Source of the DNA: an uncultured Polaribacter sp. | Lineage (GTDB): Bacteria; Bacteroidota; Bacteroidia; Flavobacteriales; Flavobacteriaceae | Assembly (NCBI GenBank): GCA_943787375.1 | Contig: CALSME010000005.1 | Location: 1 to 64,000 of the forward strand | Reading direction: 5' to 3' | DNA: 64,000 nucleotides | Part shown: positions 55,256 to 64,000 of the stretch, piece after piece | Layout: every line of letters begins with the position of its first letter | Numbering within the stretch: the stretch's first letter is position 1 | Translations under genes and position numbers: made by a program | The notes under the pieces: generated by a model | Database searches by the model: none | What the model was told of the DNA's origin: nothing | The model's input: only the letters and a program-made list of their open reading frames with translations

Positions 55256-55804
55256 ATGAAGAATTTTAAATTAATTATCGTTTTAGTAATTGTTGCAAGT
55301 TTAGCTTCTTGTGGCGATAAGAGAACTCCACAAATGCAATACATGCCAGACATGTATGAATCGATTCCTTACAATGCAGATGCAGAAAATGGATTGAAAG
55401 GAAACCCTGTGAATAGCAAACCTGTAGCTGGGACCATCCCAAGAGGAGGTCATCCTGCTTATGATATCGCAGATAACAACGAAGGATACGAGAAAGCGAA
55501 AGCAGACTTAAAAAACCCTTTAGAACTTACCGAAGAAAACTTGGCAAATGGAAAGTCTATGTACACCATATACTGTACTTCTTGTCATGGTAAAAAAGGA
55601 GATGGAAATGGACATTTATCCAAAACAGAGAAATTCTTAGGGATTCCAAATTATAAAGACAGAGACCTTACAGAAGGGAGTATCTATCATGTTTTAATGC
55701 ACGGTAAAAACTTAATGGGTTCTCATTCATCTCAATTAACATATAACGAACGTTGGCAAATTGTTCAATACGTAGAAGTTTTACGTGCTGATTTGTTAAA
55801 ATAA
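55256..55804 (+). CDS. actE: Alternative complex III monoheme cytochrome c subunit ActE
   Basis: 182 aa lipoprotein (lipobox LASLASC near residue 19) with one cytochrome c domain: MYTIYCTSCHGKKGDGNG binds the heme, and HGKNLMGSHSSQL supplies the Met ligand. Carries electrons from ActA to the terminal oxidase. Lies 10 bp after actD. Confidence 0.95.
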   Translation: MKNFKLIIVLVIVASLASCGDKRTPQMQYMPDMYESIPYNADAENGLKGNPVNSKPVAGTIPRGGHPAYDIADNNEGYEKAKADLKNPLELTEENLANGKSMYTIYCTSCHGKKGDGNGHLSKTEKFLGIPNYKDRDLTEGSIYHVLMHGKNLMGSHSSQLTYNERWQIVQYVEVLRADLLK

Positions 55805-55831
55805 AGTTTAAAAAGAAAGAATACGAAAGAT

Positions 55832-57322
55832 ATGTATCAATTCTCAGGTAGATTAAAAACATTCTCATTAGCCCTTATAGTATTGGGGTTTGTTGGGTTG
55901 GCGTATAGTTTTTATAATGGCTCTCAAAAGACATTAGAAGACGCAAAACATGCAATTGAAGCTGCAAGTAATGACGCCCATGGTGGTGGACATGGTGAAG
56001 CAGCAACACCCCATGAAGCGGAAGCAAGTCATGATTCGCATGTAGTAAAAACAGATAATGAAGCACATGCTGCTATGATACATGCTTCCGAAGACAAAGA
56101 TACATCTCATGGTGATGCACATGCTAGTTCAGAAGCCCACGGTACATCTCACGATGACGAACATGCCACTCATGTTTTACATCAATTACAAAACAGACCT
56201 TGGTCCGCATTTTATGTAGCCTTGTTCTTCTCTTTAGGATTGACACTATTGGTATTAACGTTTTATGCAATTCAACGTGTTGCACAAGTTGGATGGTCAG
56301 TAGTTATCTTAAGAGTGATGGAAGCTATAACAGCAAACTTACTACCGGTGTCTATTATTATGATCCTAGTTTTGGCCGCATCAGTAATGCATATCAATCA
56401 TTTATTTCCATGGATGGCAGAAGGTGTTTTTGATCCTGAAAGCGACAAGTACGATGCCATTATCGATGGAAAATCAATTTGGATGAATGCTACTGGTTTT
56501 ATGTTAAGAAGTATTGCATACCTAGTAATTTGGAATGCTTATAGATTCTTAATTCGAAAAGGTTCTATCAAAGAAGATACTGCAAACGACGGAAACAAGA
56601 CCTATAAGAAAAACTACAACATGTCTGTTATTTTCTTATTCTTATTCATGATCACAGAATCGATGATGTCTTGGGATTGGATTATGGGATTAGACCCACA
56701 TTGGTTCTCAACCTTATTCGGGTGGTATGTATTGGCAACTTTATTAGTAAGTGCTTTAACAGTAATTGCGTTTGTAACTATTTATTTACGTTCTAAAAAT
56801 GCCTTACCAGGAATTAATGATAGTCATATTCATGATTTAGCAAAATTTATGTTTGGTTTTTCTGTATTCTGGACCTACTTATGGTTTGCACAGTTTATGC
56901 TAATTTGGTATGCAGACATTCCAGAAGAAACAACGTATTTCGTAGCAAGATTTACAGAGTATAAATTACCGTTCTTAGGAATGGTTGTTATGAACTTTGT
57001 ATTTCCAATATTACTATTAATTAACAGTGATTTTAAAAGCAGGCCTTGGTTTGTGTTTATCGGAGGAACTGTTATCTTAATGGGACATTATGTAGACGTA
57101 TTTGTAATGGTAATGCCATCAACAGTAGGAGCTCAGTGGTCCTTTGGAATCCCTGAATTAAGTGCAATCTTTTTCTTTATAGGATTGTTTATTTATACTA
57201 CTTTTAGTGCATTTGCCAAAGCAAATCCAATTACGAAAGGAAATCCATTCTTAAAAGAGAGTGAGCATTTTCACTATTACAACATCGAACACACAGGAGA
57301 AGGATCTGGAGATCACCATTAA
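55832..57322 (+). CDS. actF: Alternative complex III second NrfD-like subunit ActF
   Basis: 496 aa. The N-terminus has one TM helix then a ~90-residue His/Asp/Glu-rich segment (AASNDAHGGGHGEAATPHEAEASHD) before the main block of about nine TM helices (~120-470). The C-terminus ends EGSGDHH. ActF is the second NrfD homologue of ACIII and is proposed to support proton movement. The His-rich segment is unusual in composition and may bind metal. Confidence 0.93.
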   Translation: MYQFSGRLKTFSLALIVLGFVGLAYSFYNGSQKTLEDAKHAIEAASNDAHGGGHGEAATPHEAEASHDSHVVKTDNEAHAAMIHASEDKDTSHGDAHASSEAHGTSHDDEHATHVLHQLQNRPWSAFYVALFFSLGLTLLVLTFYAIQRVAQVGWSVVILRVMEAITANLLPVSIIMILVLAASVMHINHLFPWMAEGVFDPESDKYDAIIDGKSIWMNATGFMLRSIAYLVIWNAYRFLIRKGSIKEDTANDGNKTYKKNYNMSVIFLFLFMITESMMSWDWIMGLDPHWFSTLFGWYVLATLLVSALTVIAFVTIYLRSKNALPGINDSHIHDLAKFMFGFSVFWTYLWFAQFMLIWYADIPEETTYFVARFTEYKLPFLGMVVMNFVFPILLLINSDFKSRPWFVFIGGTVILMGHYVDVFVMVMPSTVGAQWSFGIPELSAIFFFIGLFIYTTFSAFAKANPITKGNPFLKESEHFHYYNIEHTGEGSGDHH

Positions 57323-57357
57323 TAATAATTGAATTAAAAAATTAAGACAAAATAAAT

Positions 57358-58374
57358 ATGTTAGCTTTATTTTATATTTTTATAGGTGTTGCAATTGGAG
57401 TCAGTTTTTGGCAGATTACCAGAGTAATGAACTTAAGATCTGTGATCGCAGATGATCACGATAATGACAAACAAGGAAAGTACTTTTTAGCCTTTACGGT
57501 ATTCTTTTATGCAATGATGATTTATTGCTTATTGGCAATGAATGTATTGATGTTGCCAGAATCTGCTTCTATTGAAGGAGAACATGACGACAACCTTTTC
57601 AACATTACATTTTGGTTGATTGGTATTGTCCAATTTATCATGCAGTTTTTAATCTTTTATTTCACTTACAAGTACAGAGGAAGAAAAGATAGAAAGGCTA
57701 AGTTTTTTGCAGACAGTCATCAATTAGAAATTATTTGGACCATTATACCAGCAGCTGTATTGGTAGTTTTAATTGGATACGGATTGTGGCAATGGAATGA
57801 AGTAATGGATCTGTCTGAAGAAAAAGATGCCGTTGTTATTGAAGTGTATTCACAGCAATTTAGATGGGATGCTCGCTATGCAGGAGAAGACAATACTCTA
57901 GGATTAGGAAATGTTAATTACATAGACATTGACAACCTCAATACAATGGGAGTTGATATGACAGATCCAAATGCACAAGATGATAAACAAGTAACAGAAT
58001 TAGTGCTTCCAAAAGGAAGAAAAATACACTTTAAGTTCCGTTCACAAGATGTGCTCCACTCGGCATACATGCCCCACTTTAGAGCGCAAATGAACTGTGT
58101 TCCAGGAATGGTAACTGAGTTTGGTTTTACACCAAAGTACACTACCGAAGAAATGAGGTTGAATCCAGAAGTTATGGATAAAACAAATGCGATTAATAAA
58201 ATTAGAAAAGCCAAAGGAGAAGACCCTTATGAGTTTGATTATCTACTTTTATGTAACAAAATTTGTGGACAAGCCCATTTCAATATGCAAATGAAAATTA
58301 CCGTCTTAGAACAAGATGAGTATGACAAATGGATTGCAGCCAGACCAACATTAGCAGAAGTAATTAAAAAATAA
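57358..58374 (+). CDS. coxB: Cytochrome c oxidase subunit II
   Basis: 338 aa. Three TM segments in the first ~150 residues, then the cupredoxin CuA domain. The ligands are visible: His in QDVLHSAYMPHF, the Cys pair of CNKICGQAHFNM, plus His and Met there. A ~35-residue insertion (TTEEMRLNPEVMDKTNAINKIRKAKGEDP) splits the domain. No C-terminal cytochrome c is fused, consistent with ActE doing that job. Confidence 0.95.
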   Translation: MLALFYIFIGVAIGVSFWQITRVMNLRSVIADDHDNDKQGKYFLAFTVFFYAMMIYCLLAMNVLMLPESASIEGEHDDNLFNITFWLIGIVQFIMQFLIFYFTYKYRGRKDRKAKFFADSHQLEIIWTIIPAAVLVVLIGYGLWQWNEVMDLSEEKDAVVIEVYSQQFRWDARYAGEDNTLGLGNVNYIDIDNLNTMGVDMTDPNAQDDKQVTELVLPKGRKIHFKFRSQDVLHSAYMPHFRAQMNCVPGMVTEFGFTPKYTTEEMRLNPEVMDKTNAINKIRKAKGEDPYEFDYLLLCNKICGQAHFNMQMKITVLEQDEYDKWIAARPTLAEVIKK

Positions 58375-58400
58375 TTTAGACACTACAAATCAATAAGATT

Positions 58401-60182
58401 ATGTCAGAGCATCACCATAAAGAAACATTTGTAACAAAATACATTTTTAGTCAAGATCATAAAATGATTTCAAAACAATTCCTAGTAACAGGAATGTTTA
58501 TGGGAATTATAGCGGTTTTAATGTCCATGTTGTTCCGTTTACAATTAGCGTGGCCAGATACCTCATTTACAATTGTTGAAGCGTTTCTTGGACCGCATCA
58601 AACAAACGGAATTATGGATCCAGACATTTACTTAGCCCTTGTAACGATTCATGGTACCATTATGGTATTTTTCGTACTTACTGCAGGTCTAAGTGGTACT
58701 TTTTCAAACTTACTAATCCCCTTGCAAATTGGTGCAAGAGATATGGCTTCAGGATTTCTAAACATGATTTCATACTGGCTGTTCTTTTTATCTAGTGTTG
58801 TAATGGTAATTTCCTTGTTTGTTGAAGCAGGACCCGCTTCTGCAGGTTGGACCATTTACCCTCCATTATCTGCATTGCCACAGGCAATACCAGGATCTGG
58901 AGCAGGAATGACCTTATGGTTAGTGTCTATGGCGATTTTTATTGCCTCTTCATTAATTGGAGCATTAAACTACATCGTAACCGTTTTAAACTTACGTACA
59001 AAAGGAATGCACATGACAAGATTGCCGCTAACAATGTGGGCATTCTTCATTACCGCAATTATTGGAGTAGTATCATTTCCAGTATTGTTATCTGCAGCCT
59101 TATTACTAATTTTTGATAGAAGTTTTGGAACATCATTTTTCTTATCAGATATTTTCATCTCGGGTGAAGTATTGCATTACCAAGGAGGTTCGCCCGTATT
59201 ATTCGAACATTTATTTTGGTTCTTAGGACACCCAGAAGTATATATTGTATTATTACCCGCATTAGGAATTACCTCAGAAGTAATTTCTACAAATTCAAGA
59301 AAACCAATTTTTGGATACCGTGCAATGATACTTTCTATTATGGCCATCGCATTCTTGTCTACAATCGTTTGGGGACACCACATGTTTATTTCAGGAATGA
59401 ATCCATTCTTAGGATCTGTATTTACATTTACCACCTTATTAATTGCAATTCCATCTGCCGTAAAAGCATTCAATTACCTAACGACGCTATGGAAAGGAAA
59501 CCTTCAATTAAATCCAGCAATGTTATTCTCTATCGGTTTGGTATCTACTTTCGTAACAGGAGGTTTAACCGGATTGGTTTTAGGAGATTCAGCCTTAGAC
59601 ATCAATATTCATGATACCTACTTCGTAGTCGCTCACTTTCACTTAGTAATGGGAGTCTCTGCAATTTTCGGAATGTATGCTGGTGTGTACCACTGGTTCC
59701 CAAAAATGTATGGTAGAATGATGAACAAAACATTAGGGTACTGGCACTTTTGGATCACAATTATTTGTGCATACGGAGTATTCTGGCCAATGCACTTTAT
59801 TGGATTGGCAGGATTACCAAGAAGATATTATACCAATACAGAATTTCCAATGTTTGACGATTTAGCAGACATCAATGTAGTAATTACAATATTCGCTTTA
59901 GTAGGAGGTGTAGCACAACTAATTTTTATCGCCAACTTCTTTATCTCTATGTACAGAGGACCAAAAGCAACCCAAAACCCATGGAAATCAAACACTTTAG
60001 AATGGACTACACCAGTAGAACACATTCACGGTAACTGGCCAGGAAAAATTCCAGAAGTACACAGATGGGCTTATGATTATAGCAAGCGTGTAGACGCAGA
60101 CGATGATGATAGTGATTTCTTACATGGTGAAGACTTCGTTTTACAAACAACACCATTACTTGAAGGCGAAGAAGCTTCATAG
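58401..60182 (+). CDS. coxA: Cytochrome c oxidase subunit I
   Basis: 593 aa, 12 TM helices. The A-type proton-channel signature GHPEVYIVLLPALG, the copper-B pair WGHHMF and the heme-binding His in HFHLVMGVS are all present. With coxB directly upstream it forms the core of an aa3-type oxidase reducing O2 to water, fed by the ACIII genes upstream. Subunit III is not in the window. Confidence 0.97.
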   Translation: MSEHHHKETFVTKYIFSQDHKMISKQFLVTGMFMGIIAVLMSMLFRLQLAWPDTSFTIVEAFLGPHQTNGIMDPDIYLALVTIHGTIMVFFVLTAGLSGTFSNLLIPLQIGARDMASGFLNMISYWLFFLSSVVMVISLFVEAGPASAGWTIYPPLSALPQAIPGSGAGMTLWLVSMAIFIASSLIGALNYIVTVLNLRTKGMHMTRLPLTMWAFFITAIIGVVSFPVLLSAALLLIFDRSFGTSFFLSDIFISGEVLHYQGGSPVLFEHLFWFLGHPEVYIVLLPALGITSEVISTNSRKPIFGYRAMILSIMAIAFLSTIVWGHHMFISGMNPFLGSVFTFTTLLIAIPSAVKAFNYLTTLWKGNLQLNPAMLFSIGLVSTFVTGGLTGLVLGDSALDINIHDTYFVVAHFHLVMGVSAIFGMYAGVYHWFPKMYGRMMNKTLGYWHFWITIICAYGVFWPMHFIGLAGLPRRYYTNTEFPMFDDLADINVVITIFALVGGVAQLIFIANFFISMYRGPKATQNPWKSNTLEWTTPVEHIHGNWPGKIPEVHRWAYDYSKRVDADDDDSDFLHGEDFVLQTTPLLEGEEAS

Positions 60183-60207
60183 AAGCTAGATCCCTCAATA
60201 TAAATAT

Positions 60208-60239
60208 AAAAAACCTTTCCCAATACGGAAAGGTTTTTT
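60208..60239 (+). terminator. Rho-independent terminator after coxA
   Basis: AAAAAACCTTTCC-CAATAC-GGAAAGGTTTTTT, a perfect 13-bp stem including A/T runs, 25 bp downstream of the coxA stop. Confidence 0.92.
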
Positions 60240-60278
60240 GTTTGGTGAGAATCCTCAAAAATTGATTACAATTAATAG

Positions 60279-60286
60279 TATCTTTG
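60279..60286 (+). promoter_or_regulatory. Candidate -7 box just upstream of ruvB
   Basis: TATCTTTG only 5 bp before the ruvB ATG. If used, transcription would begin at or next to the start codon. Confidence 0.45.
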
Positions 60287-60291
60287 TATTT

Positions 60292-61314
60292 ATGAACGAG
60301 CATTTAAACCCAGAGAACAGCAACCTATCAAACGAAGATTTAGACGTAGAAAAAAAACTACGCCCCCTTTCCTTTGATGATTTTTCTGGACAAGACCAAG
60401 CCATCGAAAATCTAAAGATTTTTGTAGAAGCGGCAAATCAAAGAGATGAAGCCCTAGATCATGCCCTCTTTCATGGACCTCCAGGATTGGGAAAAACAAC
60501 CTTAGCACATATTCTTGCCAATGAATTACAAGTAGGAATTAAAGTAACTTCAGGACCTGTTTTAGACAAGCCCGGAGATTTAGCAGGTTTGTTGACCAAC
60601 TTGGACGAACGAGATGTACTTTTTATTGATGAAATTCACCGTTTAAGCCCCATTGTAGAAGAATACCTGTATTCCGCTATGGAAGATTATAAGATTGATA
60701 TCATGATCGAATCGGGTCCTAATGCCAGAACCGTACAAATAAACTTAGAACCTTTCACCTTAATAGGAGCAACCACTCGTTCAGGGTTACTAACAGCACC
60801 TATGAGAGCCCGTTTTGGAATCAATAGTAGATTGCATTATTATACAACAGAACTCTTAACCACAATCGTCCAAAGAAGTGCGGACATTCTGAGCGTTCCT
60901 ATTTCTATGGAAGCCGCTATTGAAATTGCTGGTAGAAGTAGAGGAACTCCAAGGATTGCCAATGCATTACTTCGTAGAGTGCGAGATTTTGCACAAATAA
61001 AAGGAACCGGAAGCATTACCATAGAAATTGCGAAGTATGCTTTAAAAGCATTGCATGTAGATGCGCACGGTTTGGATGAAATGGATAATAAAATTTTAAC
61101 TACAATTATTGATAAATTCAAAGGGGGACCAGTAGGTTTAAGTACCATTGCAACTGCTGTTAGTGAAAACACAGAAACCATAGAAGAAGTCTATGAACCC
61201 TTTTTAATTCAGCAAGGATTTATCATGCGAACTCCAAGAGGGAGAGAGGTTACAGAATTGGCCTACAAACACCTCGGACGTGTAAAAGGAAGAAATACCG
61301 GTGAATTGTTTTAG
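60292..61314 (+). CDS. ruvB: Holliday junction branch-migration helicase RuvB
   Basis: 340 aa from [13 protein letters not shown]; the track start 18 codons earlier is inside the coxA terminator region. AAA+ ATPase with Walker [14 protein letters not shown], Walker [11 protein letters not shown], sensor-1 [10 protein letters not shown] and arginine finger in APMRARFG. Winged-helix C-terminus [17 protein letters not shown]. Works with RuvA/RuvC, which are elsewhere. Confidence 0.98.
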   Translation: MNEHLNPENSNLSNEDLDVEKKLRPLSFDDFSGQDQAIENLKIFVEAANQRDEALDHALFHGPPGLGKTTLAHILANELQVGIKVTSGPVLDKPGDLAGLLTNLDERDVLFIDEIHRLSPIVEEYLYSAMEDYKIDIMIESGPNARTVQINLEPFTLIGATTRSGLLTAPMRARFGINSRLHYYTTELLTTIVQRSADILSVPISMEAAIEIAGRSRGTPRIANALLRRVRDFAQIKGTGSITIEIAKYALKALHVDAHGLDEMDNKILTTIIDKFKGGPVGLSTIATAVSENTETIEEVYEPFLIQQGFIMRTPRGREVTELAYKHLGRVKGRNTGELF

Positions 61315-61391
61315 AAAAACCAAGACACTCATAGTAGCCTGTTGTTCCTAATTAGTAATTGTCAAAAGTGAATCGCATATCGCGAAAACAA

Positions 61392-62690
61392 ATGAACATA
61401 AAAAAAATCATACCTATTTTAGAATGGCTTCCTAATTATCAATCATCTCGATTTAATGGTGATTTAATTGCAGGAATTACCGTAGGTATTATTTTAATTC
61501 CGCAAGGGATTGCCTATGCTCTTATTGCCGGTTTACCCCCTATTTATGGTTTGTATTGTGCATTGTTACCTCAGATAGTCTATGCTATTTTTGGTACTTC
61601 CAGACAGGTTGCAATAGGACCTGTTGCTATGGATTCGTTAATTGTAGCAACTGGAGTATCTACATTGGCTTTAGTAGGGACAGACCGCTATATTTCAATT
61701 GCTATTTTATTAGCCTTACTGGTAGGAATACTTCAGTTTTTAATGGGCGTTTTTAAACTTGGGTTTTTGGTGAGTTTTTTATCAAAACCTGTTATTACTG
61801 GCTTTACATCTGCTGTTGCGCTTACCATAGGCTTAAATCAATTTAGAAATTTATTGGGTATTGATTTTATTCAAAGCGATCAAATACAATTTTTAATCGT
61901 TGATATTTGGCTTAAAATTACAACGATCCATATACCTACTACGAGTATTGGTTGCATTGCAATGGTCATTATCATTTTATTTAGAAAAATCAATAAGAAA
62001 ATTCCAAACGCTTTGATTGTTGTAATTTTAGGAATATTGGCAATGAAATACTTTAGTACCAACTTTCAAGATGTTGCCATCGTAAAAAACATTCCCGCTG
62101 GATTGCCAAGTTTTAGCATTCCAATATTCGACTTTCAGTTGATAAAACAACTCATGCCAATCGCATTGACTTTGGTTTTGGTGGGGTATTTAGAACTCAT
62201 TTCTATTGGAAAAACCTTAGAAGCAAAACAAGACGAATACCGAGTACGACCCAATCAAGAATTAATTGCCTTAGGATTGAGTAATATTGTAGGCTCTTTT
62301 TTTAAAGCCTATCCTTCCACCTCCAGTTTTTCACGTTCGGCTATCAATCAAGAAAGTGGAGCAACAACAGGGATGGCTGCTTTAATTTCTGTTGTAATGG
62401 TCGTCTTTACATTATTATTTTTAACGCCCTATTTCTACTATTTACCCAATACGGTTTTAGCGGCCATTATTATAGTTGCCGTCTTCGGATTGATTAATTT
62501 CAGTGAGGGTTTTTATTTATGGAGAACGAATAAAATAGATTTTTGCCTGATGCTCATCACATTTATATCCACTTTAACCCTTGGGATTGAATATGGAATT
62601 TTAATTGGAGTTATTTCTTCATTAACACTAATCACTTACAAGAAGATATTTCCAAAGAGGGGAAACCAGGAAAAAAATCGCGACCAATAA
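61392..62690 (+). CDS. SulP-family anion transporter lacking a STAS domain
   Basis: 432 aa from MNIKKIIPILEWLP; the track start 11 codons earlier is TTG. The membrane core of SulP carriers is intact: NGDLIAGITVGIILIPQGIAYALIAGLPPIYGLY and FGTSRQVAIGPVA. It stops soon after the last TM helix with a short basic tail, so the C-terminal STAS domain (~100 aa) found in most bacterial homologues is missing. Substrate could be sulfate, bicarbonate or another anion. Upstream of a rhodanese lipoprotein. Confidence 0.88.
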   Translation: MNIKKIIPILEWLPNYQSSRFNGDLIAGITVGIILIPQGIAYALIAGLPPIYGLYCALLPQIVYAIFGTSRQVAIGPVAMDSLIVATGVSTLALVGTDRYISIAILLALLVGILQFLMGVFKLGFLVSFLSKPVITGFTSAVALTIGLNQFRNLLGIDFIQSDQIQFLIVDIWLKITTIHIPTTSIGCIAMVIIILFRKINKKIPNALIVVILGILAMKYFSTNFQDVAIVKNIPAGLPSFSIPIFDFQLIKQLMPIALTLVLVGYLELISIGKTLEAKQDEYRVRPNQELIALGLSNIVGSFFKAYPSTSSFSRSAINQESGATTGMAALISVVMVVFTLLFLTPYFYYLPNTVLAAIIIVAVFGLINFSEGFYLWRTNKIDFCLMLITFISTLTLGIEYGILIGVISSLTLITYKKIFPKRGNQEKNRDQ

Positions 62691-62720
62691 AGCATATAAT
62701 AAACAGCTAGAAATTACCAA

Positions 62721-63083
62721 ATGAAAAATTTATTAGGCCTTTTATTACTAAGTTTCTTTCTTCTAAATTGCAATCAAAAGCAAGTTGTAAAAACAATTAC
62801 GACCTCGGAATTGAAAGCATTACTAGCAAAAGAAAAAATACAATTATTAGATGTAAGAAGCCCAAAAGAAGTCAGCGATGGCTATATAGAGACGGCTCTT
62901 TTTGCCAATTATTTCGATGCAGATTTTGCTGTTCAAGCTGCAGAACAATTAGATGCCTCCAAACCCGTATATTTATATTGTAGAAGTGGAAATAGAAGTG
63001 GTAAAGCTGCTATCATACTCAAGGAAAAAGGGTATGAAGTGTATAATGTTCTTGGCGGCTACAAGATGTGGAGCAAACAGTAA
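62721..63083 (+). CDS. Rhodanese-domain lipoprotein
   Basis: 120 aa. Lipobox LSFFLLNC, then a single rhodanese fold with LLDVRSPKEVSDGYI and the active-site loop YCRSGNRSGKA containing the sulfur-accepting Cys. Located 30 bp after the SulP gene. Such single-domain periplasmic rhodaneses transfer sulfane sulfur or bind oxyanions. Coupling with the SulP gene is inferred from spacing. Confidence 0.92.
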   Translation: MKNLLGLLLLSFFLLNCNQKQVVKTITTSELKALLAKEKIQLLDVRSPKEVSDGYIETALFANYFDADFAVQAAEQLDASKPVYLYCRSGNRSGKAAIILKEKGYEVYNVLGGYKMWSKQ

Positions 63084-63125
63084 GATTGTGTAACCGATGT
63101 TACTGTAAACTATAAAATGAATTGA

Positions 63126-63133
63126 TATCTTTG
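63126..63133 (+). promoter_or_regulatory. Candidate -7 box for the HMA gene
   Basis: TATCTTTG 24 bp upstream of the start codon; -33 box unclear. Confidence 0.4.
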
Positions 63134-63157
63134 TAGCATACTTTTAAAAATAAGATG

Positions 63158-63421
63158 ATGACTGTTATAAAAATAGAAAACTTAAAATGTGGAGGCTGTG
63201 CAGCCACTATTAAAAAAGGATTGTTATCCATAGAAAATGTGGACGAAGTAGTTGTTGACGTAGAAAATGATACCGTTTCCATTAGTTCAAAAAATGTATT
63301 AATCGATTTGATAAAAGAAAAATTATCAAAATTAGGATACCCAGAAGTGGGGGATAAAAACACCCTTGTACACAAAGCAAAATCTTTTGTGAGTTGTGCC
63401 GTTGGTAGAATAGATGCTTAA
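63158..63421 (+). CDS. Heavy-metal-associated (HMA) domain protein
   Basis: 87 aa from the second Met (MTVIKIENLKCGGCAATIKKGL). One HMA domain with the metal-binding CGGC, beta-alpha-beta-beta-alpha-beta layout, and a short tail with one extra Cys (SFVSCAVG). Likely a soluble copper chaperone or metal-binding carrier. Followed by a strong terminator. Confidence 0.9.
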   Translation: MTVIKIENLKCGGCAATIKKGLLSIENVDEVVVDVENDTVSISSKNVLIDLIKEKLSKLGYPEVGDKNTLVHKAKSFVSCAVGRIDA

Positions 63422-63454
63422 AAAAAAGGCGTGCTTATAGCACGCCTTTTTTTT
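63421..63454. terminator. Bidirectional rho-independent terminator
   Basis: AAAAAAAGGCGTGC-TTATA-GCACGCCTTTTTTTT, near-perfect 14-bp stem including A/T runs, between the converging HMA and arsM-like genes. Confidence 0.92.
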
Positions 63455-63475
63455 GCTTATATTCACACTACTTTT

Positions 63476-64000
63476 TTAGCAACATCCACCACCATCATAG
63501 TGGAACGTAGATGCTGAAAAGAAAATATCATCCCTTCCAATTGCTTTTAAAGCAGCGGCTGTTTTGTCACAAATTGCCAAAGGCTGATTTTTTAGTAAAG
63601 TATGTCCTTGCCCATCATCAAAATAATCTTCACTTCCATAATAGATCGCAGCTTTCCCGGTAAAAATACAAGGACCGTCTACCGGCATCGGGTCTTTAAT
63701 TGCAGCAACTTCAATAGATTCAATATATATTAATTCGTCTGTAGGATAATTTTTAGGATCCAAAATTCGATAGGGCTTTCTTGCTCTAATTTCAATCGTT
63801 CCAAAGCCAGCATCCGTAAGTGCTTTTACATAGTCTGCAATAGACAAGCTTCCACTCAAACACAATGCGCGTAAACGGGCATCGTTTCGTAATTCATCAT
63901 TCATGGGTTGTTCACAAGTTGGGTCACTCATAACCAATTTTCCATGTGGTTTTAAAACCCGGTACATTTCTGCAATGGCTTTTTTTAAATCATCGGATTT
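63476..64000 (-). CDS. arsM: ArsM-type arsenite methyltransferase, C-terminal part (cut by window edge)
   Basis: The frame continues past the right edge of the window (upstream codons read SDDLKKAIAE before the first Met in the track), so the ORF start at 63967 is not the real start. Visible are the end of the SAM-methyltransferase domain (MYRVLKPHGKLVMSDPT) and a C-terminal region ending FHYDGGGCC, matching my memory of ArsM proteins of arsenosugar-making marine bacteria. The terminal Cys pair likely helps bind As(III). Confidence 0.8.
   Translation of the reverse strand, partial: KSDDLKKAIAEMYRVLKPHGKLVMSDPTCEQPMNDELRNDARLRALCLSGSLSIADYVKALTDAGFGTIEIRARKPYRILDPKNYPTDELIYIESIEVAAIKDPMPVDGPCIFTGKAAIYYGSEDYFDDGQGHTLLKNQPLAICDKTAAALKAIGRDDIFFSASTFHYDGGGCC

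Overview
The window looks like the chromosome of a marine member of the Flavobacteriaceae (Bacteroidota). The support is AT-rich DNA, TAnnTTTG-type -7 promoter boxes, a type IX secretion (T9SS) C-terminal sorting domain, a TonB receptor with a carboxypeptidase-regulatory plug, an alternative complex III operon, and weak or absent Shine-Dalgarno signals. There is no rRNA, CRISPR array, transposase or recombinase gene; one tRNA (Gln-TTG) is present.

Region by region. 1-11 kb is conserved housekeeping on the minus strand: asnS-rpoN-PAP2-like, an RND/MMPL exporter, pyrH-frr, rpsB-tsf and rplM-rpsI. 11-17.4 kb holds a CBM9/DUF5916 outer-membrane protein, a long RluA-type pseudouridine synthase and a PLP enzyme of the Cys/Met family. 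17.4-18.8 kb holds a secreted alpha/beta hydrolase that carries the signature motifs of PET hydrolases/cutinases plus a T9SS sorting domain, preceded by a truncated lipoprotein. 18.9-33.6 kb is an accessory island. 33.9-64 kb returns to core functions: polA, a metallophosphoesterase, a thioredoxin fold without cysteines, a GT117/DUF2723 membrane protein, tRNA-Gln, a universal stress protein, rimP-nusA-infB, the full actABCDEF alternative complex III operon followed by cytochrome oxidase subunits II and I, ruvB, a STAS-less SulP transporter, a rhodanese lipoprotein, an HMA protein, and the C-terminal part of an ArsM-type arsenite methyltransferase.

The most unusual feature is the 18.9-33.6 kb island. 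All its genes lie on the minus strand and are cut into seven blocks (K1-K7) by eight imperfect inverted-repeat sites (E1-E8; two, E1 and E8, are divergent). On the plus strand a typical site reads AAC-GGYYTNGTGTATG ... TATACACATT-GTT. The bases flanking AAC/GTT differ from site to site, but within each block the left-end GTT box is the reverse complement of the same block's right-end AAC box. Six blocks match perfectly over 9-10 bp and the seventh over 8 of 10. This reciprocal relation is what integron gene cassettes show (R'' and R' of one circular cassette). The sites do not fit the classical GTTRRRY consensus, no integrase is in the window, and the cassettes are large (1.2-3.7 kb, often multi-gene with their own regulators). 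I infer an integron-like cassette array of a type I cannot name.

Functionally, the core part links translation (asnS, tsf, rpsB, frr, rimP, nusA, infB) with aerobic respiration (ACIII passing electrons to an aa3-type oxidase). The cassettes carry surface or secreted functions: receptor, aspartic protease, DUF6973 lipoprotein, dioxygenase-like lipoprotein, hydrolase, and regulators.
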